Assembly (NCBI GenBank): GCA_945928315.1
Contig: CAMENN010000014.1
Location: 1-38,420, forward strand
Reading direction: 5' to 3'
DNA from: an uncultured Clostridia bacterium
Lineage (GTDB): Bacteria; Bacillota; Clostridia; Christensenellales; Aristaeellaceae
DNA length: 38,420 nt
The notes beneath the pieces are model-generated. The model was not told the origin of the DNA. It searched no databases and saw nothing but the letters and a program-made list of their open reading frames with translations. Below are positions 15,106-23,739 of the stretch, piece after piece (within the stretch, counting starts at the first letter, position 1; each line of letters starts with the position of its first letter). A program made the translations under genes and the position numbers.

Positions 15106-16467
15106 TCAGGCCCACTCCGGGCAGGGCCAGTCGCTCAGGTAGGTTTCAAGCAGCCCGCACTCGTCGAGCGTCTTCATCAGCGTATAGCGGCTGCGGTAAT
15201 CCTTGCCGCACCACATGGACATCGCCAGCAGGTCCTCCGGCACATGCTCCTCCTGCGGGGTCATCTCCGCATTCATCGTGCGCATCACATCCAGCAGCAC
15301 GTCCACCTGCGGCATCTGCGCGATGGCCGCGCGGAGCTCCCCCGCGCGCTCCTTCACGCGCCGCACGCGGCGCAGCTGCTCCCCCTCGTCGAGGAAGTCC
15401 TCCGGATACTCGCGCATAATCTGCGCGCCGCCCTCCTCGCCAAAGCTGCGGACCATCCAGTCCTCGCGCTGTGCGCGCGTCAGGCGGCGGAACAGCGCCC
15501 GCTTCTCGTCCAGCTGCTCGAGCGGCTCCGCGGCAAAGCGCGCGTAGAACGGCCAGACCAGCAGCGTCGCCACGCCGACGGACGCGCCATGCATCGGCGG
15601 CGTCAGGCCGCGGCGGATCATCATCATCTCCCAGTACTGCGCGATGTTGTGCTCCACGGAGGCGACGGCGCGCGTGTTGCCGATGATCGTGATCGTCACG
15701 CCCGCCAGCAGCAGCGCCTCGATGAGCGCGCGCATGCCCCGCTTCGTGCGCGCGGCGATCTCCTGCGCGTTGTTCACGACCATGTCAAGCGCCTGATCGA
15801 GCATCTCCACGCATGCCGGGCAGCAGGGCTCGTCGTTGATGATGCTGCCCAGCTGCCAGTCCACCTTGGCGATGTACTTGCCCAGCACGTCGCCCACGCC
15901 GCTGGCCACCATGGGCATCGGCGCGGTCGCCAGTACATCGAGGTCGCAGACGATGATCTCCGGGCAGACCGCCGGGCGCTGGATCTTGACGCCGCGGTGC
16001 AGAAGCGGCGCGACGACGGAGGTATAGCCGTCCATCGAGGGCGCGGTACCCACCGCCACGAACGGCAGCCCCGTGCGCTCCGCGTTGATGCGCGTGGTGT
16101 CCGTCACGCTGCCGCTGCCCACGCTGATGAGGAACTGCGTCTCTCGCGTGATGGAGAGCAGCACCTCGCCGCAGGCCAGGTTGTCCGGCAGCAGGTGGCC
16201 CTCCCGGTGCATGACGCAGGGCACGACGGTATAGCCCGCGGCCGTGAGTGCGCGGTGCACCTGCTCCCCGGCGACGCGGTAGGTCGTATCGTCCGCCACA
16301 AGCACGCAGCGCGTGCCCAGTCCCCTGCGCGCGATGAACTCCGGCACATGGCAAAGCAGGTTCTCGCCGACGTAGATGTCCTTGTCCACGGGGTGATGCG
16401 CACAGCCGCAGCTGCATACGGGCTCCTCAAAGACGAGCCTTCCGTCCGGCTCCGCATGATACTTCAT
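15106..16467 (-). CDS. sn-Glycerol-1-phosphate dehydrogenase (AraM/EgsA family)
   Basis: This enzyme interconverts dihydroxyacetone phosphate and sn-glycerol-1-phosphate with NAD(P)H in the cytoplasm. The 453-residue product carries the nucleotide-binding segment SVGSGSVTDTTRINAE, the family signature GTAPSMDGYTS, and metal ligands in SGVGDVLGKYIAKVDWQ, ASVEHNIAQYWEM and PPMHGASVGVATLL. The C-terminal 100 residues match bacterial AraM rather than the shorter archaeal enzymes. B. subtilis AraM lies in the arabinose operon and supplies glycerol-1-phosphate for PcrB-type lipids. Here the gene overlaps the AraC-type regulator gene by four bases (ATGA) and precedes the FAD enzyme by 14 bases. Its place in a glycoside-use operon suggests handling of a glycerol-containing compound. 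Confidence 0.9.
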   Translation of the reverse strand: MKYHAEPDGRLVFEEPVCSCGCAHHPVDKDIYVGENLLCHVPEFIARRGLGTRCVLVADDTTYRVAGEQVHRALTAAGYTVVPCVMHREGHLLPDNLACGEVLLSITRETQFLISVGSGSVTDTTRINAERTGLPFVAVGTAPSMDGYTSVVAPLLHRGVKIQRPAVCPEIIVCDLDVLATAPMPMVASGVGDVLGKYIAKVDWQLGSIINDEPCCPACVEMLDQALDMVVNNAQEIAARTKRGMRALIEALLLAGVTITIIGNTRAVASVEHNIAQYWEMMMIRRGLTPPMHGASVGVATLLVWPFYARFAAEPLEQLDEKRALFRRLTRAQREDWMVRSFGEEGGAQIMREYPEDFLDEGEQLRRVRRVKERAGELRAAIAQMPQVDVLLDVMRTMNAEMTPQEEHVPEDLLAMSMWCGKDYRSRYTLMKTLDECGLLETYLSDWPCPEWA

Positions 16468-18686
16468 GTCGCTTCCTCCTCTGTCTGTTCCCGTTTGAGC
16501 TGCTGGCGCATGGCGGCGGGCGTCACGTTCGTCATCCGCTTGAACGCCTTGTAGAAGCTGTTAACCGAGTTGTAGCCGCACTGCGCGGCGATCTGCGCGA
16601 TGGGCTGGTCGGTGTCCCGCAGCAGGGACAGCGCCAGCGCGTAGCGGCGGCTCTCCACGTATTCAAAGAAGGAGCAGCCCTTCTCCTGGCGGATCGCCTT
16701 CTGAAGCGTCGGCTCGGAGATGGCGAAGCGGTCGGCCACCATGGACACGCTCAGCGCGCTGTCAGCGATGTGCTCGTCGATGAAGCGCAGCACGGACGCC
16801 GAAAAAGCCGTCCGGCTCCGGGCCAGCACCGGGGAGAGCAGCCCGCAGATGCGCGTGCAGCTCTCGCTCAGCTGGCCGAAGAGCAGCTCCGGGTCGATCT
16901 CGCCGTGGTAGTCCGGAATCTCCACCGAGCCGAGCAGCTCCAGCCGCTCCAGCTTGATGCGCAGCAGGATACCGCGCAGGTTGTAGTAGACCTGCTTGAC
17001 GATCAGCTCGTCCGGCGCGCCGGAGCGCATCAGCCGCTCGCGCACCGTGTCGATCAGCGAGAGCGCGCCCTCGCACTCCGCGCGGGTGAGCAGGCCGTAG
17101 AGCTGGGACATCTCCGTGTAATCGAGCGGGAACTCCGACGGCTGGTTCGGGAAGTGCTCCCGCCGCCAGACGTCCACCAGCCCGCTGGGCTCCTCCTGGC
17201 GCGCCAGCGCAATGACGCTCTTGGCGTCCTGATACAGCGCGTGGAGCTGCGCGCAGGAGGTACCCTCCCCGCTCAGCGCAATCAGCAGGTTCAGGTCGAA
17301 CTTCTCCAGCGCGCTGCGGCGCAGGGCACACAGCGCATCCGCCTGATGGCCCGGCGCGGCGCTGTCCAGCACGATTACGGCGTAGCGCCGCCCGAAGTAG
17401 ACATACGGCGCGGGCGACAGGAGCGCGCCCGCCAGCCCCAGCAGCGACACCTGCATGCGCGGCAGGGCCTCCAGGTCCCCGCCCCGGATGGCGATGACCG
17501 CGAGCCTGTAGGCCGCCGGGAAGGACGGAAAGCACCGGTTAAACTCCTCCACCGCGCGCGAGGACGCCGCAGGAAAGGGCGTCTCGCGCAGCAGCCGCTC
17601 AAAGCAGTGCGCCTGCACGCTCATCTGCTGCGCGGCCAGCGCCTGCCTGTATTCATCCACGGAGGAGGCCAGGCTCGTCACCGTGTTGCCGATCAGCTCA
17701 AAGCTGCTCGCGCCCGTCCCCCCGTCCCGGTTGACGCGGTGCGCCAGCGCGGCCAGCTGCTCCACCGGACGGCTCGCCCGCGACGCGAAGAACGCCGAGA
17801 GGATCACGCCGACCAGAATCAAAAGTCCAAAGCAGAGATAGAGCAGGTTGCGCGCCGGCTTCATCATATCGTTGAACAGGCGGCCGGAGAGGCGCAGCGT
17901 CGCCCGCAGGCCGGAGGCGGAGGCGGCGGCGGTCAGCGTATGCACGTTCTTCGCGTCCTCGTCGAGCGCGCCGAAGCGCATGAGCTCCCCGCCCGTGGCG
18001 CGGCACAGCACAAGCCCCACGTCCTCCGCCGCGAGCTCAGGCATCAGCAGGGAGGCGATCGTGGGGCAGGAAATGGCGGCGTAAAACGCGCCCGTCGGGT
18101 TGCTGGAGGCGATCTGGGACATGTTGCACAGCCAGATGACCGCCTGCGTCGTCTCCCCGCCGCTCTCGCCGTAGCGGTAGACCTCCATCTGCGGCAGGAA
18201 GGCGGAGACGTTGCCTGGCTTGCCGAAGGTCTGCAAAAACTCCGCCTGATCCATGTCGCCAAAGCGCAGGAAGCGGCCGTAATAATCGTCCGTGGGCAAA
18301 TAGCAGCGCTCCCGGGTGAGGATGACGCCGTTTTTGAGGATGAGGCCGTAGGCCGTCACATAGGGCTGGGCCAGACAAAGTCGGCTGAACTCCGCGTGCA
18401 GCTGACCGAGCTGATAATAATCGGAAGGCGTCATCTGCGATGCGTCCACCTGTGCGAAAGTACGGTAGTCGCTCTCCTGCCCGATGGAGAACGCGATGCC
18501 GCTCAGCGAGCTGATCTGCTGGTCGAGCCGGGCCATGCCGCTCTCGAGCATCGCCTGCGTCAGGGAGAGCTGGCGCGCCTCAAACAGGTTGTTGACCTGC
18601 AGATACAGCGGAATGAGCAGCACAAGGAGGCAGGCAAGGAACGCCAGATAGCCCCGAAGAAAGTGCAGCACCGTCTTGCGCGCCAC
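16464..18686 (-). CDS. Membrane-bound AraC-family transcriptional regulator with extracytoplasmic sensor
   Basis: The 740-residue protein combines sensing and DNA binding in one chain. Membrane segments at about 9-30 and 275-298 enclose an extracytoplasmic region of about 240 residues that looks like a Cache-type ligand sensor. A HAMP-like stretch (SRPVEQLAALAHRVN) follows, then a long cytoplasmic linker and a C-terminal AraC double helix-turn-helix (about 635-730) with LSVSMVADRFAISEPTLQKAI and IAQIAAQCGYNSVNSFYKAFKR. The start is GTG at 18686 with AGGAGG eight bases upstream. Such regulators typically control adjacent CUT1 transporter and glycosidase genes in Paenibacillus and Clostridia. 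It is first in its operon and divergent from the binding-protein gene at 18995, its likely target. Confidence 0.9.
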   Translation of the reverse strand: MARKTVLHFLRGYLAFLACLLVLLIPLYLQVNNLFEARQLSLTQAMLESGMARLDQQISSLSGIAFSIGQESDYRTFAQVDASQMTPSDYYQLGQLHAEFSRLCLAQPYVTAYGLILKNGVILTRERCYLPTDDYYGRFLRFGDMDQAEFLQTFGKPGNVSAFLPQMEVYRYGESGGETTQAVIWLCNMSQIASSNPTGAFYAAISCPTIASLLMPELAAEDVGLVLCRATGGELMRFGALDEDAKNVHTLTAAASASGLRATLRLSGRLFNDMMKPARNLLYLCFGLLILVGVILSAFFASRASRPVEQLAALAHRVNRDGGTGASSFELIGNTVTSLASSVDEYRQALAAQQMSVQAHCFERLLRETPFPAASSRAVEEFNRCFPSFPAAYRLAVIAIRGGDLEALPRMQVSLLGLAGALLSPAPYVYFGRRYAVIVLDSAAPGHQADALCALRRSALEKFDLNLLIALSGEGTSCAQLHALYQDAKSVIALARQEEPSGLVDVWRREHFPNQPSEFPLDYTEMSQLYGLLTRAECEGALSLIDTVRERLMRSGAPDELIVKQVYYNLRGILLRIKLERLELLGSVEIPDYHGEIDPELLFGQLSESCTRICGLLSPVLARSRTAFSASVLRFIDEHIADSALSVSMVADRFAISEPTLQKAIRQEKGCSFFEYVESRRYALALSLLRDTDQPIAQIAAQCGYNSVNSFYKAFKRMTNVTPAAMRQQLKREQTEEEAT

Positions 18687-18715
18687 GCCGCCCGCCTCCT
18701 CTCAACCAAATTGCC

Positions 18716-18780
18716 GGATTCCATGCCCAATTTCCAGTCAATTATACCAGTTTACCCCCCGTTTGTTCAACATGGAATCC
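18716..18780. promoter_or_regulatory. Inverted repeat flanking the regulator promoter
   Basis: GGATTCCATG (18716-18725) and CATGGAATCC (18771-18780) are perfect reverse complements, 45 bases apart, and bracket the minus-strand promoter of the AraC-type regulator. They could be paired operator half-sites for autoregulation. A structural role in RNA is less likely because the right arm lies upstream of the -35 region. Confidence 0.45.
18741..18770 (-). promoter_or_regulatory. Promoter of the AraC-type regulator operon
   Basis: On the minus strand a perfect TATAAT (plus 18741-18746) lies 18 bases after TTGAAC (plus 18765-18770). It is about 55 bases before the GTG start at 18686. The whole 308-base divergent gap (18687-18994) otherwise holds only the promoter of the opposite operon and no gene. 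Confidence 0.65.
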
Positions 18781-18864
18781 TCAAAACCGTCACTTTTTCT
18801 GTTTTTTCCATCCCCGTTCAGGGTTTTCCAATCCGGAACAGGGTCATTTTTCCGATCTTCCACA

Positions 18865-18893
18865 TTGCCAGAAAACCGGAAAGCGTGTTAAAT
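18865..18893 (+). promoter_or_regulatory. Putative promoter of the second ABC operon
   Basis: TTGCCA (18865-18870) and TTAAAT (18888-18893) are separated by 17 bases, about 100 bases before the ATG at 18995. The match is moderate, as expected for a promoter needing an activator such as the divergent AraC-type protein. Confidence 0.5.
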
Positions 18894-18994
18894 AGAGGCA
18901 GACGATCCGCCGCGGCGCAGTTACGGCCGGGCGGAAGCAACGGCACCCGTCACCCCACGACACCCCCCGGAGGGAAAGAAAGGAAGGAACCCGC

Positions 18995-20584
18995 ATGAAG
19001 AAATGGACGCTCATCCTGACGCTCGTCCTGTGCCTGGCCCTGACGGCCGGCGCGTTCGCTGAGGAGCGCGCACACCTGACCGTCGGCATCGCCGAGATGC
19101 CGCAGGTCATCGACTTTGAGACCAACCGCATGACCCAGCTGCTCGAGGAGGAGGCGAACGTCGACCTCGACTTCGTGACCTACGTCGGCAGCGAAATGAT
19201 CGAGAAGCTGAACGTTGAAATCCTCGCCGGCGGCGACAACCTGCCCGACGTCATCATGTTCGGCAGCGGCCACCGGCCGACCAACACCGCCGTCTTCAAC
19301 TGGGCGCTCAACGACGCCATCATCCCGCTGACCGAGTACGTCTATGACCCGGTCGCCTCCGCGCACCTGAACGCCTCCATCGAGACGGCGAACCTCGCGG
19401 TCGACCTGCGCAAGATGATCACCATGCCGGACGGCGAGATCTACTACCTGCCCGGCTACTACGCCTCCATGCAGAATGAATACCGCTTCAAGAACTGGAT
19501 CTATCAGCCCTGGCTGGACAAGCTGGGCCTGCCGGCCCCGACGGACGCGGAGAGCCTTTACAACGTGCTCAAGGCGTTCAAGGAGCAGGACCCCAACGGC
19601 AACGGCAAGGCCGATGAGATTCCGCTGATGGCCTACGCCGGCGGCGGCGCCGACTTCGTGATGCGCTCGCTGCTGAGCATGTTCTGCGACGTGGGCAACA
19701 CCGACTTCTACGCAGTCAAGGACGGTCAGATCTATGCCTCCTTCGCCACGGAGGAATACCGCGAGGGCCTGCGCTACGTGAAGAAGCTCGTTGAGGAGGG
19801 CCTGCTCAGCCCGCTGACCTTCACGCAGGACGAGTCCCAGTGGAAGGCGCTTCTGGCGCAGGAGCCGACCGTCATCGGCATGAGCATCAACGCCTCCGTC
19901 GCCGCGAAGATGCCCGCCACCGATCCGCGCCGCGCGGAGTACGTGGGTATCGCGCCGTTTGCGCAGGCTGACGGCACCGTGCTCACCCCCATCACCCCGA
20001 CCAGCGCTTACCCCTGCTTCGTCATCACCCGCAACTGCAAGGACCCGGAGGCGGCCTACCGCCTGGGCGACCTGATGTGCTCCGAAAAGTTCACCGTCAT
20101 GAACCGCTGGGGCGAGGAGGGCGTTGACTGGGTGCGCCCGGGCGACGACGCCATCTGCCTCTACGCGGACATGGGCTTTGAGCCGTACCTCAAGGAGACG
20201 GGCAACATCACCTGGGATTCCCCGCAGAACCAGAACTGGTACAACAACGGCCCGGCCGTGCGCGGCTTCTCCGTGGCCAACGGCCTGTGCTGGAACGGCG
20301 ACCCGCTCAACAGCGAATACCTGATCGCGAAGATCATGCCGGAATACTACGGCCGCGGCCCGGCGGAATACCTGACCACGCTGATCTACACCGATGAGGA
20401 GAACGACGTGATGGCCGAGCCGGACGCCACGATCATCAGCTACCGCAAGCAGGCGATGGCGCAGTTCGTCACCGGCGCGCTGGACCTTGACAAGGACTGG
20501 GACGCCTATCTTCAGGAGCTTCAGAACAACGGCCTTGAGGACGTGCTCACCGTCATGCAGGCTGCGTTTGACCGCACCAAATAA
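18995..20584 (+). CDS. Extracellular oligosaccharide-binding protein (LplA/YtcQ-like)
   Basis: This is the substrate-binding component of a CUT1 importer. The 529-residue length is typical of LplA/YtcQ proteins and longer than MalE types. A signal peptide (MKKWTLILTLVLCLALTAG, then AFA-EE near residue 23) lacks a lipobox: the only cysteine follows LVL and is not preceded by Gly, Ala or Ser. The mature part shows the family patterns NRMTQLLEEEANVDLDF, EILAGGDNLPDVIMFG, the EF-hand-like DPNGNGKADEIPLMAY and KNWIYQPWLDKLGLP. A stem-loop and two permease genes follow. The substrate is unknown; relatives bind oligosaccharides, including uronic-acid oligomers, and the divergent GH13 operon hints at alpha-glucosides. 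Confidence 0.9.
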   Translation: MKKWTLILTLVLCLALTAGAFAEERAHLTVGIAEMPQVIDFETNRMTQLLEEEANVDLDFVTYVGSEMIEKLNVEILAGGDNLPDVIMFGSGHRPTNTAVFNWALNDAIIPLTEYVYDPVASAHLNASIETANLAVDLRKMITMPDGEIYYLPGYYASMQNEYRFKNWIYQPWLDKLGLPAPTDAESLYNVLKAFKEQDPNGNGKADEIPLMAYAGGGADFVMRSLLSMFCDVGNTDFYAVKDGQIYASFATEEYREGLRYVKKLVEEGLLSPLTFTQDESQWKALLAQEPTVIGMSINASVAAKMPATDPRRAEYVGIAPFAQADGTVLTPITPTSAYPCFVITRNCKDPEAAYRLGDLMCSEKFTVMNRWGEEGVDWVRPGDDAICLYADMGFEPYLKETGNITWDSPQNQNWYNNGPAVRGFSVANGLCWNGDPLNSEYLIAKIMPEYYGRGPAEYLTTLIYTDEENDVMAEPDATIISYRKQAMAQFVTGALDLDKDWDAYLQELQNNGLEDVLTVMQAAFDRTK

Positions 20585-20598
20585 ACACCCGGTCCGAC

Positions 20599-20628
20599 CG
20601 CCGGAGGGGGAGCACTCCTCCTCCGGCG
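20599..20628 (+). terminator. Stem-loop after the second binding-protein gene
   Basis: CGCCGGAGG (20599-20607) pairs perfectly with CCTCCGGCG (20620-20628), with additional GGAG/CTCC pairing inside. Only a short CTTTC follows, so it is more likely an attenuator or 3'-end stabiliser than a full terminator. Confidence 0.6.
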
Positions 20629-20664
20629 CTTTCGTCCAATGCTGACTGTATCGGAGGTTCTCAC

Positions 20665-21591
20665 ATGCACAGCAAACGGCATACCCTCTCACGGCGGATC
20701 GCCCGGCACTGGCAGCTGTATTTGTTTTTGCTGCTGCCGCTCATCTATCTGCTCATCTTCCACTACTACCCCATGACCGGCGTGCAGATCGCCTTCAAGA
20801 AGTACTCCGCCAGGCTGGGCATCTGGGGCAGCCCGTGGGTCGGCCTCAAGAACATCCAGAAGTTCTTCAACTCCGTCCGCTTCACCACCATTGTGGGCAA
20901 CACCCTGCGCCTGTCGCTCTACAGCCTCATCGCCGGCTTCCCCCTGCCGGTGATCTTCGCGCTGATGCTGGGCGTCATGCGCAACGAGCGCTACAAGAAG
21001 GTCGTGCAGACGATCACCTACATGCCGCACTTCATCTCCGTCGTCGTACTGGTGAGCATGATCCTGCAGATCTTCAACCCGATTCTGGGCATCTACGGCA
21101 AGGCCTACAGCGCGCTGTTCGGCACGGCCGCGCCCGATCTGCTCGGCTCGCCCGCCGCGCTGCCGCACATCTACGTCTGGTCGGGCATCTGGCAGAGCTT
21201 CGGCTGGGATTCCATCATCTATGTGGCGGCGCTGGCTGCCGTCTCCCCGGAGCTGCACGAGGCCGCGCAGATCGACGGCGCCAGCCGCTTCCAGCGCGTG
21301 CTGCACGTCGATTTGCCCGCCATCCTGCCCACGGCGACCATCATGCTCATCCTGCGCACCGGCAAGGTGATGAGTATCGGCTTTGAAAAGATCTTCCTGC
21401 TGCAAAACGACCTGAACCTGACCACCAGCGAGGTCATTTCCACCTACGTCTACAAGGTCAGCCTGAAGGCCAGCGTGCCGGACTTCTCCTACTCCACCGC
21501 CATCGATCTGTTCAACTCGGTCATCAATCTGTTCCTGATCTGCACGGTCAACTTCATCTCCGGGCGCATCAGCGAAACGTCGCTTTGGTAA
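20665..21591 (+). CDS. Sugar ABC transporter permease (YteP/LplB-like)
   Basis: One of two pore subunits for the oligosaccharide importer. The 308-residue protein is of normal length with six predicted membrane segments and the LplB-type start WQLYLFLLLPLIYLLIFHYYPMTGVQIAFKKY. The ATPase-contact loop reads EAAQIDGASRFQRVLHVDLPAILPT near residue 210, and the end is NFISGRISETSLW, characteristic of this subfamily. A CGGAGG ribosome-binding site precedes the ATG. It follows the binding-protein gene after the stem-loop and precedes the second permease by 13 bases. Confidence 0.93.
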   Translation: MHSKRHTLSRRIARHWQLYLFLLLPLIYLLIFHYYPMTGVQIAFKKYSARLGIWGSPWVGLKNIQKFFNSVRFTTIVGNTLRLSLYSLIAGFPLPVIFALMLGVMRNERYKKVVQTITYMPHFISVVVLVSMILQIFNPILGIYGKAYSALFGTAAPDLLGSPAALPHIYVWSGIWQSFGWDSIIYVAALAAVSPELHEAAQIDGASRFQRVLHVDLPAILPTATIMLILRTGKVMSIGFEKIFLLQNDLNLTTSEVISTYVYKVSLKASVPDFSYSTAIDLFNSVINLFLICTVNFISGRISETSLW

Positions 21592-21604
21592 AGGAGGTCA
21601 CGGC

Positions 21605-22519
21605 ATGATCGCTTCTGTCAAACACAGGAAGGGTGGGGAGCGGATAAGCAACCGCGACCGCCTGTTCTACCTGCTCATCAACCTGTTCGTGGGCCTGCTG
21701 ACGCTGATGGTGCTCTATCCGCTGATCTACATCGTCTCCTCGTCCTTCTCCTCGCCCGCCGCCGTGTCCGCGGGCAAGGTGACCCTCTGGCCGGTGGATT
21801 TCAGCCTGCGCGGCTATCAGGCCGTCTTCGAGTACAAATCGGTGTTCATCGGCTACCGCAACACGATCTTCTACACCGTCGTCGGCACGCTCATCAACGT
21901 CGCCATGACGATGCTCGCTGCCTATGCCCTCGCGCGCAAAACGCTGCCCGGGCGCGGCTTCTTCACGTTCCTGTTCACCTTCACCATGATGTTCAACGGC
22001 GGCCTGATCCCCAACTACATCCTGATGAAGGACCTGCACATCATCAACACCGTCTGGGCGATCCTGCTACCCGGCGCAATCTCCGCCTACAACCTGGTCG
22101 TCACCCGGACGTTCATCCAGAACACCATCCCGGACGACCTGCTGGAGGCCGCGCAGATCGACGGCTGCAGCGACACGCAGTTCTTCTTCCAGTTCGTGCT
22201 GCCGCTGTCGAAGGCCGTCATGGCGGTCATCACGCTCTACTACGCGGTGACGCACTGGAACGCCTACTTCAAGGCGTTCATCTACCTGAACGACCGCAGC
22301 CTCTACCCGCTGCAGATCTATCTGCGCGAGATCCTCATCATGAACTCCATGGACACCGAGTCCATCATGGACCCGGACCAGATGGAGGCGATGCAGGGCA
22401 TGGCCGATCTGCTCAAGTACTCCCTGATCGTCGTGTCCACCGCGCCGATTCTGTGCATCTACCCGTTCCTGCAGCGCTACTTCATCAAGGGCGTGATGAT
22501 CGGTTCGCTCAAGGGATAA
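21605..22519 (+). CDS. Sugar ABC transporter permease (YtcP/LplC-like)
   Basis: The second pore subunit, 304 residues, with six membrane segments. Subfamily markers are RLFYLLINLFVGLLTLMVLYPLIYIVSSSFSSP near the start, FTFTMMFNGGLIPNYILMKDLHIINT in the middle, the EAA loop EAAQIDGCSDTQFFFQFVLPLSK near residue 180 and the terminal YFIKGVMIGSLKG. A strong AAAGGAGG ribosome-binding site precedes the start. The operon ends here with a good terminator and no ATPase gene, so the complex probably borrows a multitask ATPase, as LplABC-type systems in Firmicutes are known to do. Confidence 0.93.
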   Translation: MIASVKHRKGGERISNRDRLFYLLINLFVGLLTLMVLYPLIYIVSSSFSSPAAVSAGKVTLWPVDFSLRGYQAVFEYKSVFIGYRNTIFYTVVGTLINVAMTMLAAYALARKTLPGRGFFTFLFTFTMMFNGGLIPNYILMKDLHIINTVWAILLPGAISAYNLVVTRTFIQNTIPDDLLEAAQIDGCSDTQFFFQFVLPLSKAVMAVITLYYAVTHWNAYFKAFIYLNDRSLYPLQIYLREILIMNSMDTESIMDPDQMEAMQGMADLLKYSLIVVSTAPILCIYPFLQRYFIKGVMIGSLKG

Positions 22520-22534
22520 GCGCCGTACAGCCCC

Positions 22535-22568
22535 GTTCTTCCCTTCGCGGGAAGAACATTTTTATTTT
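22535..22568 (+). terminator. Intrinsic terminator of the second ABC operon
   Basis: GTTCTTCCC (22535-22543) and GGGAAGAAC (22549-22557) form a perfect 9-bp stem followed by ATTTTTATTTT. It cleanly separates the operon from the promoter that starts nine bases later. Confidence 0.9.
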
Positions 22569-22576
22569 GCATCCTC

Positions 22577-22605
22577 TTTACATAATGCCCAATTTATGTT
22601 ATGAT
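22577..22605 (+). promoter_or_regulatory. Promoter of the third ABC operon
   Basis: TTTACA (22577-22582) and TATGAT (22600-22605) are 17 bases apart, and a TG at 22597-22598 makes an extended -10. The leader to the ATG at 22700 is about 90 bases. Confidence 0.8.
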
Positions 22606-22649
22606 TTGTGGTAGGGAATTGTCTAGTTCTCCCCATTGAGCCGCACCCA

Positions 22650-22670
22650 TCGCCGGCGTGCATCCGGCGA
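22650..22670 (+). other. Hairpin in the leader of the third ABC operon
   Basis: TCGCCGG (22650-22656) and CCGGCGA (22664-22670) form a 7-bp stem 10 bases before the ribosome-binding site AAAAGGAGGA. It may influence translation or be an operator. No known riboswitch is recognisable. Confidence 0.45.
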
Positions 22671-22699
22671 CGAAATATGTAAAAGGAGGATTCACCACC

Positions 22700-23728
22700 A
22701 TGAAAAAACTGCTTGCCCTGATCCTGTGCGCCGCGCTGACGCTCGGCGTCGCCGCAACTTCCCTGGCTGTCAATGAGGACGTGGAAGGCAAGGTCATGAT
22801 CTACACGTCCATGTACCAGTTCGTCATCGACATGATGGACGAGGCGCTGGCCAAGGAGTTCCCGAATCTGGACGTTGAATTCTTCTACGGCGGCACCGGC
22901 TCCCTGCAGACCAAGCTCGCCGGCGAGATGGAAACCGGCACCCTCGGCTGCGACATGATGCTCGTCGCCGAGCCCGCCTACTCCCTGGAGCTCAAGGAGG
23001 GCGGCTGGCTGGAGCCCATGGAGGCCGACGGCAGCAAACTGCGCTTTGAGTACGACGAGGAGGGCTACTGGTATCCCGTCCGCGTCTGCAACATGGTGCT
23101 CGCCTACAACCCGGAGAAGTACTCCGCTGACGAGCTCCCGAACAGCTTCTATGACTTCGCCAACGACGAGTCCGTCAAGGGCATGATCTCCATGGGCAAC
23201 CCGCTGACCAGCGGCACCACCATGGCGGCCGTCGCCGCGCTGAGCGACAAGTACGGCTATGACTACTTCAAGGCGCTGGGCAACAACGGCGTGATGATCG
23301 AGTCCGGCTCCACCGCGCTGGCCAAGCTGCAGACCGGCGAGTGCAAGCTCGTCATGATCCTCGAGGAGTCCGTGCTCAAGGTCCGCAAGGAAGAGGGCAG
23401 CCAGCTGGCCTGCATCTACCCGACCGACGGCAACATCATGATCCCGTCCACCGTCATGACCGTGGCGGAGGACCGCAGCGCGAACATGAACATCGAAGCC
23501 TGCCAGGCCATCACCGACTGGCTGCTGAGCGAGGACGGCCAGCAGTACATCCTCGAGGGCTACATGCACAGCGTGTTCGCCGGCATGAAGGACGTCCCGT
23601 ATGACTCCATCGACACCGACGGCCTCATCGCGACCGACATGGGCGTCGACTGGGTCCGCTGCTACACCCAGCGCGAGGAAATCCGCACCCAGTTCCAGGA
23701 GAGCGTAACCATCCCGGAAAAGAAGTAA
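22700..23728 (+). CDS. Ferric-ion/2-aminoethylphosphonate-type ABC substrate-binding protein
   Basis: This 342-residue protein captures the ligand for the adjacent permease and ATPase. It resembles FbpA/FutA/PhnS-type binding proteins: VMIYTSMYQFVIDMMDEALAKEFPNL after the signal peptide, FFYGGTGSLQTKLAGEMETGTLGCDMMLVAEP, AYNPEKYSADELPNSFYDFAN and STALAKLQTGECKLVMI. The signal peptide ends near ATSLA-VN (residue 23) without a lipobox. I chose the ATG at 22700, eight bases after AAAAGGAGGA, instead of an in-frame position 14 codons upstream that falls in the leader hairpin region. Iron, a phosphonate or another small ligand cannot be distinguished here. Confidence 0.88.
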   Translation: MKKLLALILCAALTLGVAATSLAVNEDVEGKVMIYTSMYQFVIDMMDEALAKEFPNLDVEFFYGGTGSLQTKLAGEMETGTLGCDMMLVAEPAYSLELKEGGWLEPMEADGSKLRFEYDEEGYWYPVRVCNMVLAYNPEKYSADELPNSFYDFANDESVKGMISMGNPLTSGTTMAAVAALSDKYGYDYFKALGNNGVMIESGSTALAKLQTGECKLVMILEESVLKVRKEEGSQLACIYPTDGNIMIPSTVMTVAEDRSANMNIEACQAITDWLLSEDGQQYILEGYMHSVFAGMKDVPYDSIDTDGLIATDMGVDWVRCYTQREEIRTQFQESVTIPEKK

Positions 23729-23739
23729 ACCACTGACAC

